Notes: generated by a model not told the origin, from the letters alone. A DNA stretch of 64,000 bases from Diphasiastrum complanatum (GCA_029204225.1 CM055096.1:34921143-34985142); one strand, 5' to 3'; positions 44,985 through 54,382 are shown, counted from the stretch's first letter. A program made the numbers and translations.

Positions 44985-47900
44985 AATTGTGTTGACTGCA
45001 GACTTTTCTCAAGGAAAGCAGCAAGCGAAACTTTGGGGCCTACAGCAAGGATGGATTTCCGAGCAGCTGATTGTGAGATTATTTGCCTTCTAGATAATTG
45101 ATTAGCGCAATCATCATTTGAAAGAGCTTGATTACACCAATTTGATTTATTGTTGAGAAGATCTGTAAAATGTCTTTGGTTATCTCTATATTCTACTATT
45201 AAATCGCTTGAAAATTTTCCAAAAGTAATTTCGTAGCTTGAAGGTCTTTGCTAGACATTGGTTTTGTCAGTTAGACATGACACCTAGATTGTCTTGTCTA
45301 GAGTTCATGTGCTAAGTTATGTATCAAGTTCATGACATGAATTATCTTATGTGGTGATTCAAAGCTTTTCAATTCAGTATTTTCTTTTCTGTAGGATCTG
45401 TCAGACAGTCAATGGAGAAATTTTCGTGGCAATTTGCCTGTGCTGACAGCAGTTATGGCTGGCTTTATGCTACTTGGATTTGCTCTTGGACAAGGATTCA
45501 GTTTCAGTGGTAAAGGAAGGTTACACTTCTGGTTACTAGTGTCCCTAATATATGTGCTGTATTTACATGGAGCTTGGTAAGTGACACTTTCAAAGTACAG
45601 TTATTTCTTTTGATTGCTGGTCTATTTTCAGTTCTTTATTATTTTAGTGGATCAGCTTAGTGATTTGATTGATTTATGAGAAAAAAAATGTGTGGAGACA
45701 TTGCATGACCATGCTTAGTTTCCGTGAATTCCTAAAGTATGGCTTAATTCGATAGTCTTATCAATGGTTATTGGATGTAATTTTGAAAAGCTTTTTGTAA
45801 GGTTGTTTTTGCTCTGGAAAACAAGAGACAAGGGTTTTGTGTTTCCACATCAGATTCATAAATGCAGATTGGATTAGTTGTTCATCTGGCGCTGATAATT
45901 AACCCTTCTATTGCAGCATTATCTTCATTGTGGCCATCTCACTGGGCAATTATGCAGTTGTCAAGGTTTTTCCTGGCTTGTGGTTTCTGAATGAGATTTC
46001 TGTTAAAGTATTTGTGCCAATACGAGGTTGTTTGGTGCAAGGCTCAAAATTTTGGCAAATGGGTCTCTATATTAATTGAGATTACTAAGGCCTGTCCGAG
46101 ATTTCTTTTTGATAATTGTGTGGCAGTGTGCAGGTGGTACACGTTTATTCCCTATTGCTCTATGGTCTTACAATTTAGCCTTTCTTATTGGCAACCGTGT
46201 CTATGAGGGATATTCTTTTGCATCCTTAGGGTGAGAAACAGTTTTTGTTGTTGTCAAGCAAAACTAAAATGAGTGCAAAATGCTACTTTTGAACATTCTA
46301 GAAGCTTAAGGATACTGTTTTAAGTAACTAGTAGCAACATGATAACATGATGCTGATGATGGATCTCTTTTGAAGGTTAATAACCAGTGAGAATTCTGGT
46401 GAAAAAAATTTGCTAAGAGTGTTATTTGACTTATTTTCATATGCTTTTTGTCAGTGAGCATTGGGCTATTTTGGATGAATATCGAGGAGCTTTTCGATGG
46501 CACATCAGCTTCAATATGAGTTTGATTTTCCACTCCTTAAAACCACATTTTAGTCAAAGTCTTCATGCCACATTCGTAGAATAGTTGGATTACTGTGTGG
46601 GGCATACCTTGAGCTGACATGTTTTGTTTTGATGGGACTACTTGGAGGATCAGAAAATGTAATGCATACTTGTATGGGGAAAGTGCTTTCCGAATAAGTC
46701 CATGGTTTTTGAGCTTCATTTGATGTTTGTTGTATGGAGCCATTAGTTTTGTTCACGGTAACATAATGTCTCTAAACCATTTGCTCCAAGAAGTCTTTCA
46801 ATGAGGATAACACTGGTGTTGTTATATGCTTACTGGGTGGTGACAGTCATGCTGCGCATGGTAAGCTTTGGCTTCGACTATCACTGGGCTATCTTACCAA
46901 GACCTTCGACTGTTGACTGGGAGGTTTGTTGAATTCTTAACCTTAACTTTCTGTTCTATCATGGGGAGTAACTCAGAAAACTCTTTGGAATGGAGAAGTA
47001 AGTATGAACAAACTCATGGCTTTGTTCAAAAAGCTTCAAGATAAATGCACATTACACACACTATGAATCGTGAACACTTTGTTAATTGGATTTCTTCATC
47101 TGTTATTCTCCAAAATGTCTTTTACAGCCAACTAGCGTAACAAAGACACTAGTATCCATGCCTCTTTCCGAGTGCTAGGATCTTGCCTGTCCTATCAACT
47201 ACTTTACATTGATCACATTCGAATTCTACTCTGTGTCCTAGATCTGTGATTCTGCTTATAGAGAGCAGATTTGTAGATAACTTAGGTACATACAGGACTT
47301 TAGAGAGTAGCTTAGATTGATCGTTTGCAAAGCATAATCTTGCAGTGCCTTCACCTTTTATAACTTGTGTGTTATTGTCGCCAAGGTGAACGAATTTCTG
47401 GGTACTGTAAGGTGTATAGGTCATGTGTTGAGTGGCTCCGGAATCCAGGAACCAAGAACTATCGCCAGATGCTCCTTGATGGTTGGTCATGAAGGCATCG
47501 TGATCTGCTTCTTGAATGGGCTGTGGAACTTCTGTAGCTGCATTTGCCACTTAATTCGACTGACCTTTGCTGTTGTTCTTCGCTTGAAGTATTCGGCAGT
47601 CTTGTATGTCGTGGTTGTTTCGTTTGCAGTATCTGCAAAACAACTTCTTCTTCGTCTGCGGATTCGACTGTTCCTTGTGCTGAGCTGGTTTCTGGTCTGG
47701 CTTTGATTGCTTCGGGCCTTTCTTCTTCTTCTGCTTTGTCGTGCTCTTGTTGGTGTACAAGGCGTGAGAATCAGCTGAGGAACTCGAGGCTTCGTTCCTT
47801 CGCGTGTCTTCCTGCAACAACATAGTGATGACTCTCGAAAGAGTCAATTCTGGATGAGTCGTGATGATCATCACCCAGCTATCGTAGGAACTTGGCAAGC

Positions 47901-49958
47901 TTGTAAGCAGTTGCATCACTGCGTCTTGATCGTCTATGACAGATCCGACAGCGGCCATTTGTCTTAGCAGGTTCTTGAATTGATTAATGTGATTTTGAGA
48001 ATCACCATTCGTCATGTTGAGGGAGTAGAATTTCTTCTTGAGATGTAGCTTAGAAGCTATATCTCGCACTTCATATAGCGTGCTCAAGATGTCCCAGACT
48101 TCTTTCGATGTCTGAGCCTCGGATACATGGCCGATCTGTGTATCCGTGATGTTGAGGATGATCAGCGTAAAAGCTTTTCCATCCTTCAGCTTCCATCTGG
48201 CGATTGCCGCGTCGTCCGCTTCGGGTTTCCGTTCTGCACCTGTAACAACGTCGTACAATTCTTTTGCCATTAGTATAGTTTTCATCTTAAATTTCCACAG
48301 ATGGTAATTGGCTCCATCAAGCTTGTCCATGAGAGGACTGGCTTTCCCTCGGGAATCCATGTGGAAGAATTAGTCTAAGTGATAGGAGAAACTATCAGTG
48401 ACTTAAGTATGAAAATCTGATACTGACAAATACAGAACAAGAAAATGATTACTCTATCGGCTAGTAGAGTCTTGTACTGTGGAGGCCAATCAAGCTATAA
48501 AGATAGCTCTGATACCATGTTGGGAGAGAGGGGGGAAGAATAAATGACGAACACGAACGAGAAGCGAATTCGAACAGAAAATGTTCGTGCGCAGCGGAAT
48601 GAATTATTTGACTCTCTCCCTAAGCATGACTACGCCTATCAGAATGAACAGAACATTAGTGATAGAAATCACAGTCATTCTAGATTACGTAACCAAACGT
48701 TTAATGAATGAAGTGCTAGATGAATAATTTGTCGCGAATTGCAAGACAAATTATCTGTCGCGAATGATTCTTGTTCACATTCTATTGCTTAATGAGAAAT
48801 GATGAATTTCTTTTTTCATTGTACTTGCAAACAAAATAGACATAATGCAATCTCTTACCATAAACTTAGTACTTGTTCTGTTGAGTTCTCTTAATTCTAA
48901 TACGCTGCTGATTATAAATGTTGTGCTCGTTTGCTACAAACAGAAACATGATGCCAACTGTCACATCTGTCGCTCTGGAAGTGCTTGTTACTTGGCTCTT
49001 CAGGTGTCATTTTGCTAACATCAGTTGCTTTGTTTACAAGTATGTGAATATTACCTGTCATAGAGGCCTTCAATAACAAGAGTTTCTGTATGATAGGAGA
49101 AGCCACTGGCTAAAGGGATTTACAATTTTCTAGCATACATTTGCTACTTGCTATATGCACCTTTATACATTGCGGGACCAATTATTAGTTTCAACTCCTT
49201 CACTTCACAGGTTTGTGGATTTTATTTTAGAATGTTCTGATAACTCTTCTTGTAGAGATTGTTTTATGATTCACAATTATATTGAATTTGAGAAAGGGAT
49301 TTACTCAAGTTTGCTTGTCAGTCAAAAGATTGAGCACATTACATTCCCTGCGGTAGTGTATGAACTAAGATGCTTATTGCATTCTATAGCTTGTAAGTCC
49401 CCAGAAAAGCTACACAAGACTACAAGTTGCTGCATATGGGGTCAGATGGCTGGCCTGCATGTTGCTCATGGAGTTCATGACTCATTACTGCTACTTCAAC
49501 TCGTTTGCAGTCAGGTAGGTTTTAGTAGTTTCTGGTAGATTCTGCTGCTCTCTTTGTAATTTCCCCCCGAATGATTGTATTAATTATCTCAACTTCATAG
49601 CTTGATTTAGTAGGCGTATCTGATCTCTGGTTTGGTATTCGCAGTAAAACTTGGCAGATTCTTTCTCCGTTGGATATCTTTCTTGTTAGTTATGGAGTAA
49701 GTTTAATTACCTTCAGTCCTATTGGTTTTATCATCCATGAATGGCCTTTTTTCACATGGGAATTTTGTCTTGCAGAAATTTAAGGTCAAAATGTGAATTT
49801 TTGATAATATTTCAAAGTAGATGATTGACAAAATGGTTTGTGCCATAATGGAGTTGGATAGCTGTATCAAATCTAAAATTGACAAGCAAGAGAGAAAATA
49901 ATAGAATCACATGTTTTTACGAATAGTTGTTAGACCAATGATAAATGGGATCAAAGGC

Positions 49959-50023
<65 letters not shown>

Positions 50024-50702
50024 GAAAGAGTTTATTAATGTCTATCCAGTGGCCATAGGCACAAAAGACAAAGTATAGTACATACAAAATAGGAGCAATG
50101 TCCATATGCAGACTTATTTCTAAAGAAACTATCTCTCTACCAAAAGTTTGATGAAAAAAAAATGAGTCAACAATTTCTCATCATGCAAGAAGGAGATGCA
50201 AGAGCTTAACCTCCCGCTCTGCCTAGGTACAAAGGCAAGAGCTTCTGCTGAGGCAAACCACTAAAGAAAAACCAAAAACACTAAGTGAATGATCTGAAAA
50301 AATGAGTGATAGACTGTGAAGTGTCCATTGGAGGCTGATGAGCGGCTCGGTGAGATGCTGAAGTCGCAGTGAGGCTCTAACTGACGATGATGAATGGGCT
50401 GCAGGTCTCGGTCTGGTAGATGATCGCTGAGTCTTCACAACCTTCTGTCGTGTCGGGATATCAATCTCATACTCTGATACCTCCTCTCTATCCCACTTCT
50501 GTAAGAAAAGTGTGATGAGAGTCTGGCTATAAACATCATCTGCTTCTGAAGGTAAAAGGGATGCTCGTAACGTAAACATCTCCCTCAATAAGAGTCCAAC
50601 ACACCTAGGGTCTGGATACGCCAAGAAAGAGCCAAGGGATAGAGGAGTGTCTCTGTGGAGATAATAATAATGGCCTCTGATCTCATAATAGGTAGGACAT
50701 CT

Positions 50703-50778
<76 letters not shown>

Positions 50779-51779
50779 AATATATTGATGAGTGCCTGTA
50801 GGTAGGTCAGTAATTTGAATACCCACTGTGGAGAGAAGACGACGAGCTTGGGAGTAGTAAGTACCATGAGAAGGAGTGTCCCTTTTGAGTGTAAGCGTCA
50901 AGATGAGGATAGAGCCGCTGTAGCATTGTGTGTGTCCCCAACCTGGAAATCCTCCAGCTGCTGTATGAATGTGATAATGTGGAATAGGGCCTCAATCTGG
51001 ATGGGGGGGACAACAAACTCCGCAATATAATTTGAGGTGCCACATAGGGCTTAGCCCGTATCATCCAAGAGAGCATATGAATCTGGAGACGTGAGATGTG
51101 TGCCCAATCGGTGACTGTCAGACCGGTACTCCATGCCTTGGCTGTGTACATAACTGAGGGGACAACCACAATGTCAAAGAGTCGGCACTTACTGGTCGCA
51201 TCCCTGATGTGTGAGCTGAAGCATAGTCTCTCCAGATCTACTAATGAGGCATAACCCTTCCGTACCCGGGAAACAGTTGCCTGTCTCATGCTGAAAGTGG
51301 CACCCGAGAATACCACACCTAAATATGTGTAAGAATCAACAACCTCAAGTGGCTGACCATCCCATAAAAGTTCCTATCGTATCATGATGGACCTGGAGGT
51401 GTTGAACACCATAACTTTGGTCTTAGCCACATTCACCGACAAACCCTACCGTGTACAGAAGGAGAGCATTCATACTAAATCGAATTCAAAAGATATAGAG
51501 CAAGTTTTATTGTATTTTCAGCCTCATGTGTCTTTTTAAAAATCTTGCTTCTCAAGGATGATGTTAGGTATGCTAATTTTGCTTATTACTTCAAATGAAC
51601 CCACTCCTTAAATACTTAGGTCATACTTTCATTAGTATTATTTGTAGAGTTTACACAAAAGAGCAAGCCTCAAAGATGCCTAATTTTTGATTGGCGATTG
51701 GTGGATTTTTATGCAGGTTCTGAACTTCATGTGGTTGAAGTTTCTTTTGATTTGGCGCTTTTTTCGATTTTGGGCATTG
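37572..51779 (+). CDS. GUP1/HHAT-like MBOAT acyltransferase, exons 1-12 (3' incomplete)
   Basis: Twelve exons can be joined with GT-AG introns and matching phases into 361 codons. They match, in order, the plant membrane-bound O-acyltransferase family protein like Arabidopsis At1g57600, as I recall it (about 530 residues). Diagnostic stretches are SDSQWRNFRGNLP, YLHGAC, NRVYEGYSF, YRGAFRWHISFN, RMVSFGFDYHW, YAPLYIAGPIISFNSF and VLNFMWLKF. The protein is multi-spanning; related proteins act in ER-type membranes on lipid or protein acyl acceptors. The substrate cannot be told here. The catalytic His (WHxSF region) lies in exons not found up to 64000. Introns are loaded with transposons: intron 1 (7.3 kb) copia, gypsy and LINE; intron 7 copia; intron 11 LINE. 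No exon shows a frameshift or stop, so the gene may be live if the 3' exons exist. Confidence 0.85.
37693..38257 (+). other. MBOAT intron 1, 5' portion
   Basis: No mobile element recognised in this part. Confidence 0.4.
38258..38341. repeat. Tandem duplication, 42-bp unit
   Basis: GTTCTTTTATCCCATAAGCA plus TTCTGCAGTA...GTCCTTGAAC occurs twice head to tail. Confidence 0.85.
38342..39517. other. Intron 1 sequence, nothing recognised
   Basis: Recurrent ACGGTCAA/ACGGCCAA strings at 38520-38880. No coding signal. Confidence 0.4.
39518..40055 (-). pseudogene. Ty1/copia integrase C-terminus and RT start
   Basis: The minus strand reads YDKDVQKLIISRDAIFDE (integrase C-terminus), an acidic linker with PRRLPKWYLKM, then EPNSFDEAKEHKEWRAAMET and NKTWDLVELPDGK (RT start). 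It is truncated near 39520. This copia lineage differs from the one at 1350-7057. Confidence 0.8.
40056..41474. other. Remains between copia fragment and its LTR
   Basis: Presumably deleted or decayed interior of the copia element. Only the (GA)n array at 40669-40720 stands out. Confidence 0.4.
40669..40720. repeat. (GA)n microsatellite
   Basis: Perfect GA run. Confidence 0.95.
41475..41490 (-). other. Primer-binding site, tRNA-iMet type
   Basis: On the minus strand TGGTATCAGAGCTC lies directly inside the LTR that starts at 41491. Confidence 0.8.
41491..41878 (-). repeat. Copia 5' LTR (outer end uncertain)
   Basis: Begins TGTTAAGATTCACATAAG next to the primer site. The outer boundary is set only by the abutting gypsy LTR at 41879. 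Confidence 0.6.
41879..42429 (+). repeat. Ty3/gypsy LTR, copy 1
   Basis: TGTAAATTGTAAATATTG onward matches 57636-58176 along its length, and a primer site follows. It lies in MBOAT intron 1, same strand as the gene. Confidence 0.8.
42431..42442 (+). other. Primer-binding site, gypsy copy 1
   Basis: TGGTATCAGAGC, initiator-Met type, intact. Copy 2 has one mismatch. Confidence 0.8.
42443..43189 (+). other. gypsy leader, copy 1
   Basis: Matches 58190-58860 with indels. Non-coding. Confidence 0.6.
43190..43530 (+). pseudogene. gypsy gag fragment, copy 1
   Basis: Reads RKRKLPSIKDLKPPKFTGAI, then WLQKWEKAFGMCGI, VGATYRLQESA, a stop, and EVEKDGLVPDSWEAFQHIF, the N-terminal retrotransposon Gag domain. 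It is truncated near 43530; no pol follows. Confidence 0.75.
43531..43872. other. Intron 1 sequence, nothing recognised
   Basis: No clear homology. It ends at a (GA)n array. Confidence 0.4.
43873..43944. repeat. (GA)n array at LINE A 3' end
   Basis: Perfect GA run. It reads (CT)n in the LINE sense. Confidence 0.95.
43945..44926 (-). mobile_element. LINE A: ORF1 plus 3' end, no ORF2
   Basis: Minus-strand LINE fragment with ORF1 (44145-44920), a ~200-bp 3' UTR and the shared terminus with hairpin ATGCC-AAAA-GGCAT (43967-43980). It is bounded on both sides by (GA)n. ORF2 is absent. It lies near the end of MBOAT intron 1, 75 bp before exon 2. Confidence 0.7.
44145..44920 (-). pseudogene. LINE ORF1 (RNA-binding gag-like)
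   Basis: A coiled-coil N-terminal part (REISILQTTVAQLQEQVETL), then NKSWADVLKG and the ORF1 signature RREQKALNVRVRGIPNT. After a stop region it continues DVGLDKTWRTKKDAETLVIH, then ARIFLDEDLTFVQVQERKQA. The order matches plant LINE ORF1. One or more frame breaks near 44480. Confidence 0.75.
44927..44982. repeat. (GA)n array at LINE A 5' side
   Basis: Perfect GA run between LINE A and the acceptor of MBOAT exon 2. Confidence 0.95.
45002..45072 (+). CDS. MBOAT exon 2
   Basis: Acceptor GACTGCAG/, donor ATT/GTGAGA. It completes the split codon of exon 1 and reads FSQGKQQAKLWGLQQGWISE then QLI, matching the KLYGLRPGW stretch of homologues. Found only because the phases agree. Confidence 0.75.
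45395..45576 (+). CDS. MBOAT exon 3
   Basis: Acceptor TTCTGTAG/, donor GCTTG/GTAAGT, phase 2 out. Reads DLSDSQWRNFRGNLPVLTAV and SLIYVLYLHGA. Two membrane segments. Confidence 0.9.
45917..45965 (+). CDS. MBOAT exon 4
   Basis: Acceptor ATTGCAG/, donor AAG/GTTTTT. Reads CIIFIVAISLGNYAVVK. Confidence 0.85.
46127..46230 (+). CDS. MBOAT exon 5
   Basis: Acceptor GTGGCAG/, donor TTAGG/GTGAGA. Reads CAGGTRLFPIALWSYNLAFL then IGNRVYEGYSFASL. Confidence 0.85.
46455..46519 (+). CDS. MBOAT exon 6
   Basis: Acceptor TTTGTCAG/, donor ATGA/GTTTGA. Reads EHWAILDEYRGAFRWHISFN. Confidence 0.85.
46847..46923 (+). CDS. MBOAT exon 7
   Basis: Acceptor GTGACAG/, donor GAG/GTTTGT. Reads MLRMVSFGFDYHWAILPRPS then TVDWE. 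Confidence 0.9.
47149..47550 (-). pseudogene. copia protease (active site intact)
   Basis: Reads DSSWFLDSGATQHMTYTPYS with the Asp-Ser-Gly active site, then VLYVPKLSTNLLSISRITDL. The frame is open but stops at the truncation (ILALGKRHG). Confidence 0.8.
47551..48360 (-). CDS. copia Gag, intact ORF (269 aa)
   Basis: ATG 48360 gives MDSRGKASPLMDKLDGANYH and LWKFKMKTILMAKELYDVV (DUF4219/UBN2). VWDILSTLYEVRD and LTSLPSSYDSWVMIITTHPE follow, then a Lys/Gln-rich basic tract and a complete zinc knuckle CRYCKRNNHDIQDC. It forms the particle shell of the retrotransposon. The frame is intact although pol is gone. It ends at a stop just before the protease frame, where related copies read on. Confidence 0.8.
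   Translation of the reverse strand: MDSRGKASPLMDKLDGANYHLWKFKMKTILMAKELYDVVTGAERKPEADDAAIARWKLKDGKAFTLIILNITDTQIGHVSEAQTSKEVWDILSTLYEVRDIASKLHLKKKFYSLNMTNGDSQNHINQFKNLLRQMAAVGSVIDDQDAVMQLLTSLPSSYDSWVMIITTHPELTLSRVITMLLQEDTRRNEASSSSADSHALYTNKSTTKQKKKKGPKQSKPDQKPAQHKEQSNPQTKKKLFCRYCKRNNHDIQDCRILQAKNNSKGQSN
48502..48517 (-). other. Primer-binding site, tRNA-iMet type
   Basis: On the minus strand TGGTATCAGAGCTATC directly follows the LTR end. Confidence 0.85.
48518..48930 (-). repeat. copia 5' LTR (outer end uncertain)
   Basis: Starts TGTTGGGAGA. It shares CATGACTACGCCTATCA, AGTGATAGAAATCAC and GATTACGTAACCAAAC with the LTRs at 1350 and 5936, in the same order. No CCAACA end was found before exon 8. 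Confidence 0.65.
48944..49003 (+). CDS. MBOAT exon 8
   Basis: Acceptor CTACAAACAG/, donor CAG/GTGTCA. Reads KHDANCHICRSGSACYLALQ, a Cys-containing loop also present in homologues. Confidence 0.85.
49097..49210 (+). CDS. MBOAT exon 9
   Basis: Acceptor TATGATAG/, donor CAG/GTTTGT. Reads EKPLAKGIYNFLAYICYLLY then APLYIAGPIISFNSFTSQ, a family hallmark. Confidence 0.9.
49390..49514 (+). CDS. MBOAT exon 10
   Basis: Acceptor TTCTATAG/, donor GTCAG/GTAGGT. Reads LVSPQKSYTRLQVAAYGVRW then MEFMTHYCYFNSFAV. Confidence 0.85.
49645..49696 (+). CDS. MBOAT exon 11
   Basis: Acceptor TTCGCAG/, donor GGA/GTAAGT. Reads KTWQILSPLDIFLVSYG. Confidence 0.85.
49966..50020. repeat. (GA)n array at LINE B 3' end
   Basis: Perfect GA run, (CT)n in the LINE sense. 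Confidence 0.95.
50223..51465 (-). pseudogene. LINE ORF2 reverse transcriptase, C-terminal region
   Basis: Reads GLSVNVAKTKVMVFNTS (51450-51390), then YLGVVFSGATFSMRQATVSR and FDIVVVPSVMYTAKAW, and RLQIHMLSWMIRAKPYVAPQ, typical RT thumb and connection of plant LINEs. After the internal array comes IFRCPTYYEIRGHYYYLHRD, the zinc-knuckle-like C-terminal block near the ORF2 end. Several frame shifts. Confidence 0.8.
50709..50773. repeat. (GA)n array inside LINE B
   Basis: Perfect GA run between THQYIQGS and IFRCPTYYEIRG. Translated (SL)n runs arise from it. Confidence 0.95.
51717..51779 (+). CDS. MBOAT exon 12 (last found)
   Basis: Acceptor TTATGCAG/, donor TTG/GTATGC. Reads VLNFMWLKFLLIWRFFRFWA then L. 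The next expected exon was not found downstream in this window. Confidence 0.9.
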
Positions 51780-52671
51780 GTATGCATTATCAACATCATC
51801 TTCGATACGATTCCATATGTCATATTTCATTAACGAGTTAGAAACCTTTGTTGTTCTGGACTTTGTAAAGAATGTGATTATGCTTTTCCTTTTAGGGCAC
51901 TACAATAAGAAAGAGAATACCGCTTAGTAGCAACAATATCTGTGTTGAAACTCAAGACGAATTCATTTTATGTTTGTTTAGGGCTTATGCTGGTGGATTA
52001 AAATCAGCATCTTTGACCACCTTTACCATGTACTAAATTGCTTCAATCTTCTTTGCCCATAGATAATCGGAATTGGGGTTTCTAACGGTAATAGCCATGT
52101 AGTCATTTATCAGTAGGTAAGTGGCACATACCAAAGAATTAAGGCTTCTAGAGTTTTCTCCTATTTTTAGGCTAGTTAGGCTTATTTTATTCGCTAGTAG
52201 CATATAAGTATCTCTTGAAACCAAATAGTAGCTCATGCTTGGAGGATATGACATAATTATAAGCAATGATTGTGGACTAAGATATGATCTCTCAAATTTT
52301 TGTAGTGTCGTGTTAGCTACATTTAGATAGTTATGATTTCAAATCAATGATTATGTCGCATAGACAAATGTTTGGACTTACTTTGTTTGGAGAAGTCTTC
52401 ATGCTTCAACTAGCATGGAAATACTTGGAATTCTTCTTGTCTTATGTGTTGCTTTGGTACAAAAGCTTCAATGGAGCTACTACTACTTCTTCTTCTTCTT
52501 CTCTCTAACATATCATTTACGTCTATTTGTTTTAGAGTGGAATATCTTGTACTAATGTAGGTTATTTGTCATATTTTGGGAAAGATTTCTTGCTACCCTA
52601 GTGGTATTATGTACATGGCTGTACTTATTTTATATAATGCATAATCTTTGGTGCAAGACACACTATTGAAG
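51780..52671. other. Presumed MBOAT intron 12, nothing recognised
   Basis: AT-rich, no domain. Confidence 0.4.
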
Positions 52672-52721
52672 CTTCTTCTTCTTCTTCTTCTTCTTCTTCT
52701 TCTTCTTCTTTGTGTGTGTGT

Positions 52722-52755
<34 letters not shown>
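52672..52755. repeat. Compound microsatellite (CTT)n(TG)n(TC)n
   Basis: CTT to 52710, TG to 52725, TC to 52755. It lies directly upstream of LINE C. Confidence 0.95.
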
Positions 52756-52760
<5 letters not shown>

Positions 52761-53480
52761 CATAAATCCATCTCATCATTCCCCATTCGTGTACTTGTGG
52801 TATGCTAGTGAGTATCATCACCTTCATTTGCAAGTCATCTATACCCGATCTCATGCTCCACTCGTCACTCCTATCACTGTCTACTCCATTGTAAAAAGCG
52901 TGCCTATGATGAGTCCGAAGGGAGGAGGATTGGTCATGTGATTGCGAAGCTCTATGGCACGATTCTATAGTCAGCTGTGAGTTCTGAAGCGAATCCAAGA
53001 GATTATTTGCTATGGGTCTAACTCTTAGAGCTATCATTGAGGAGGCTAGACATAGACGTGAGAGGGTCTTTTGTTGCTCCTTGAACTTTTAGAGAGCCTT
53101 GTAGTGATGAGGACAGTGACACATTGAGCCATAGAGACCAGAGTTGGTGCGCTGCTCAGATTCAAATAGTTCCTAGAGCTGCAGTTCATACCATGAAGGA
53201 TCACTCATCTTATAGATGACTCCATCGACGACGTCAGCAACACATACCTCCTCCAGCTGCAGCCCCCATCACATCTTCAGTACCAGCAGGACTTGATGAC
53301 AACATGTTACCATTTCCATTATGTTAACATTTGCAGTCTTATACTATATGCGCTCTAGTTTGATTTTAGTAAATACCCCTAGTTTATTTTATTTTGTTAC
53401 GTACTGTTTCGGAGACATTTTCCCCATTGTATCACATGTACTCATTCGTCTTATATGCCTTTTGGCATGGAAAAGACATT

Positions 53481-53482
<2 letters not shown>
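52756..53482 (+). mobile_element. LINE C: truncated 3' end
   Basis: The plus-strand terminus TTATATGCCTTTTGGCATGG then AAAAGACATT (53451-53480) matches LINE A's 3' end almost exactly. The upstream coding remains are heavily decayed. It is bounded by (TC)n on both sides. Confidence 0.6.

Positions 53483-53526
<44 letters not shown>
53483..53526. repeat. (TC)n array at LINE C 3' end
   Basis: Perfect TC run immediately after GACATTGA. Confidence 0.95.
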
Positions 53527-53529
<3 letters not shown>

Positions 53530-54333
53530 TGGGATCGCGGCTGCTGCGCGCTACCTCTGGTCGTTGATGCGTGCTACTGCTGCTGTGCCATGGCTACATC
53601 TTAAATCCCTGCATCCTGTCCATTGATGGCTCCAACACCAGCGATCCCTGTGATTTCTGCATCCTGTCCAGCGATGGCTCCATAGGATGAGCTTGTTTTG
53701 CCGTTTTAGATTTGGGATGGCGAGGCCAGAAACGTGATGATCGAGTAAGAGAGGATTTTCTTGCTGTGGCAAGCAGGACCTTTTTTGAATGTGATTGCAG
53801 GTGAAGTGCAAACGCATTTGCACGAAGAGCGGGACAGGAAGGCTCAATTATGGCTCTGCTGGAGGGGCTCACAACGAGCTTTGATGGGTTTAAGAGGGAA
53901 GAGAGCGCAGGAGAGTAGTAAGACTGCTGGAAGCAGCTGTGCGGTGCTTATGCAACGAGAAGTGGGAGTGTTGAATTTTGCTTAAGGAGTTCCATTGCCC
54001 AAGCTCTCGAATGATGTCAGGTTGTTGAATGTTTTCATGTAGAAGAGCGGAACAGGAAGGCTCAATTATGGCTCCGCTGGAGGCTCACAACGATGATACC
54101 ATGTCTACTTCCGTTTGTATCACCCGAAGCTTTGAATGAGCCTCCTACTGCCGTTGTTGCCAACAGTGTTGCTGAGAGTGCTATTAATTTGATCATTACT
54201 GGAGAGCCCTTGCTGCTGGAAGGTCAGCGACCCAACTGCATCGAACTATTGGTTGTGGTCAAAACCTGCAAAGGTTGGCAAGAACCATCATATATTGAAG
54301 AATTTTATGACAAATTCTGTGGAACCGGCAAAG

Positions 54334-54336
<3 letters not shown>
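53527..54336. repeat. Segment between two (CT)n arrays, with direct repeats
   Basis: Tandem CTGCATCCTGTCCAKYGATG-type units at 53609-53690. A ~50-bp direct repeat (AGAGCGGRACAGGAAGGCTC then AATTATGGCTCYGCTGGAGG) starts at about 53827 and 54043. No gene recognised. Confidence 0.55.

Positions 54337-54379
<43 letters not shown>
54337..54379. repeat. (CT)n array at LINE D 5' side
   Basis: Perfect CT run. Confidence 0.95.

Positions 54380-54382
<3 letters not shown>

Larger units (their letters stand above)
47149..48930 (-). mobile_element. Ty1/copia 5' fragment in MBOAT intron 7
   Basis: Minus-strand 5' LTR, primer site, gag and protease of the 1350-7057 lineage. It is truncated within the protease/pre-integrase region at 47149; no integrase or RT. 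It is opposite in orientation to the host gene and fills most of intron 7. The outer LTR end is not defined and lies close to exon 8. Confidence 0.85.
50021..51465 (-). mobile_element. LINE B: RT C-terminus and 3' UTR in MBOAT intron 11
   Basis: Minus-strand non-LTR retrotransposon, 5' truncated. Coding part at 51465-50223, then a ~190-bp 3' UTR ending GTGCCTATGGCCAC...GACATTAATAAA before the (GA)n array. A second array (50709-50773) splits the coding part. Confidence 0.8.
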
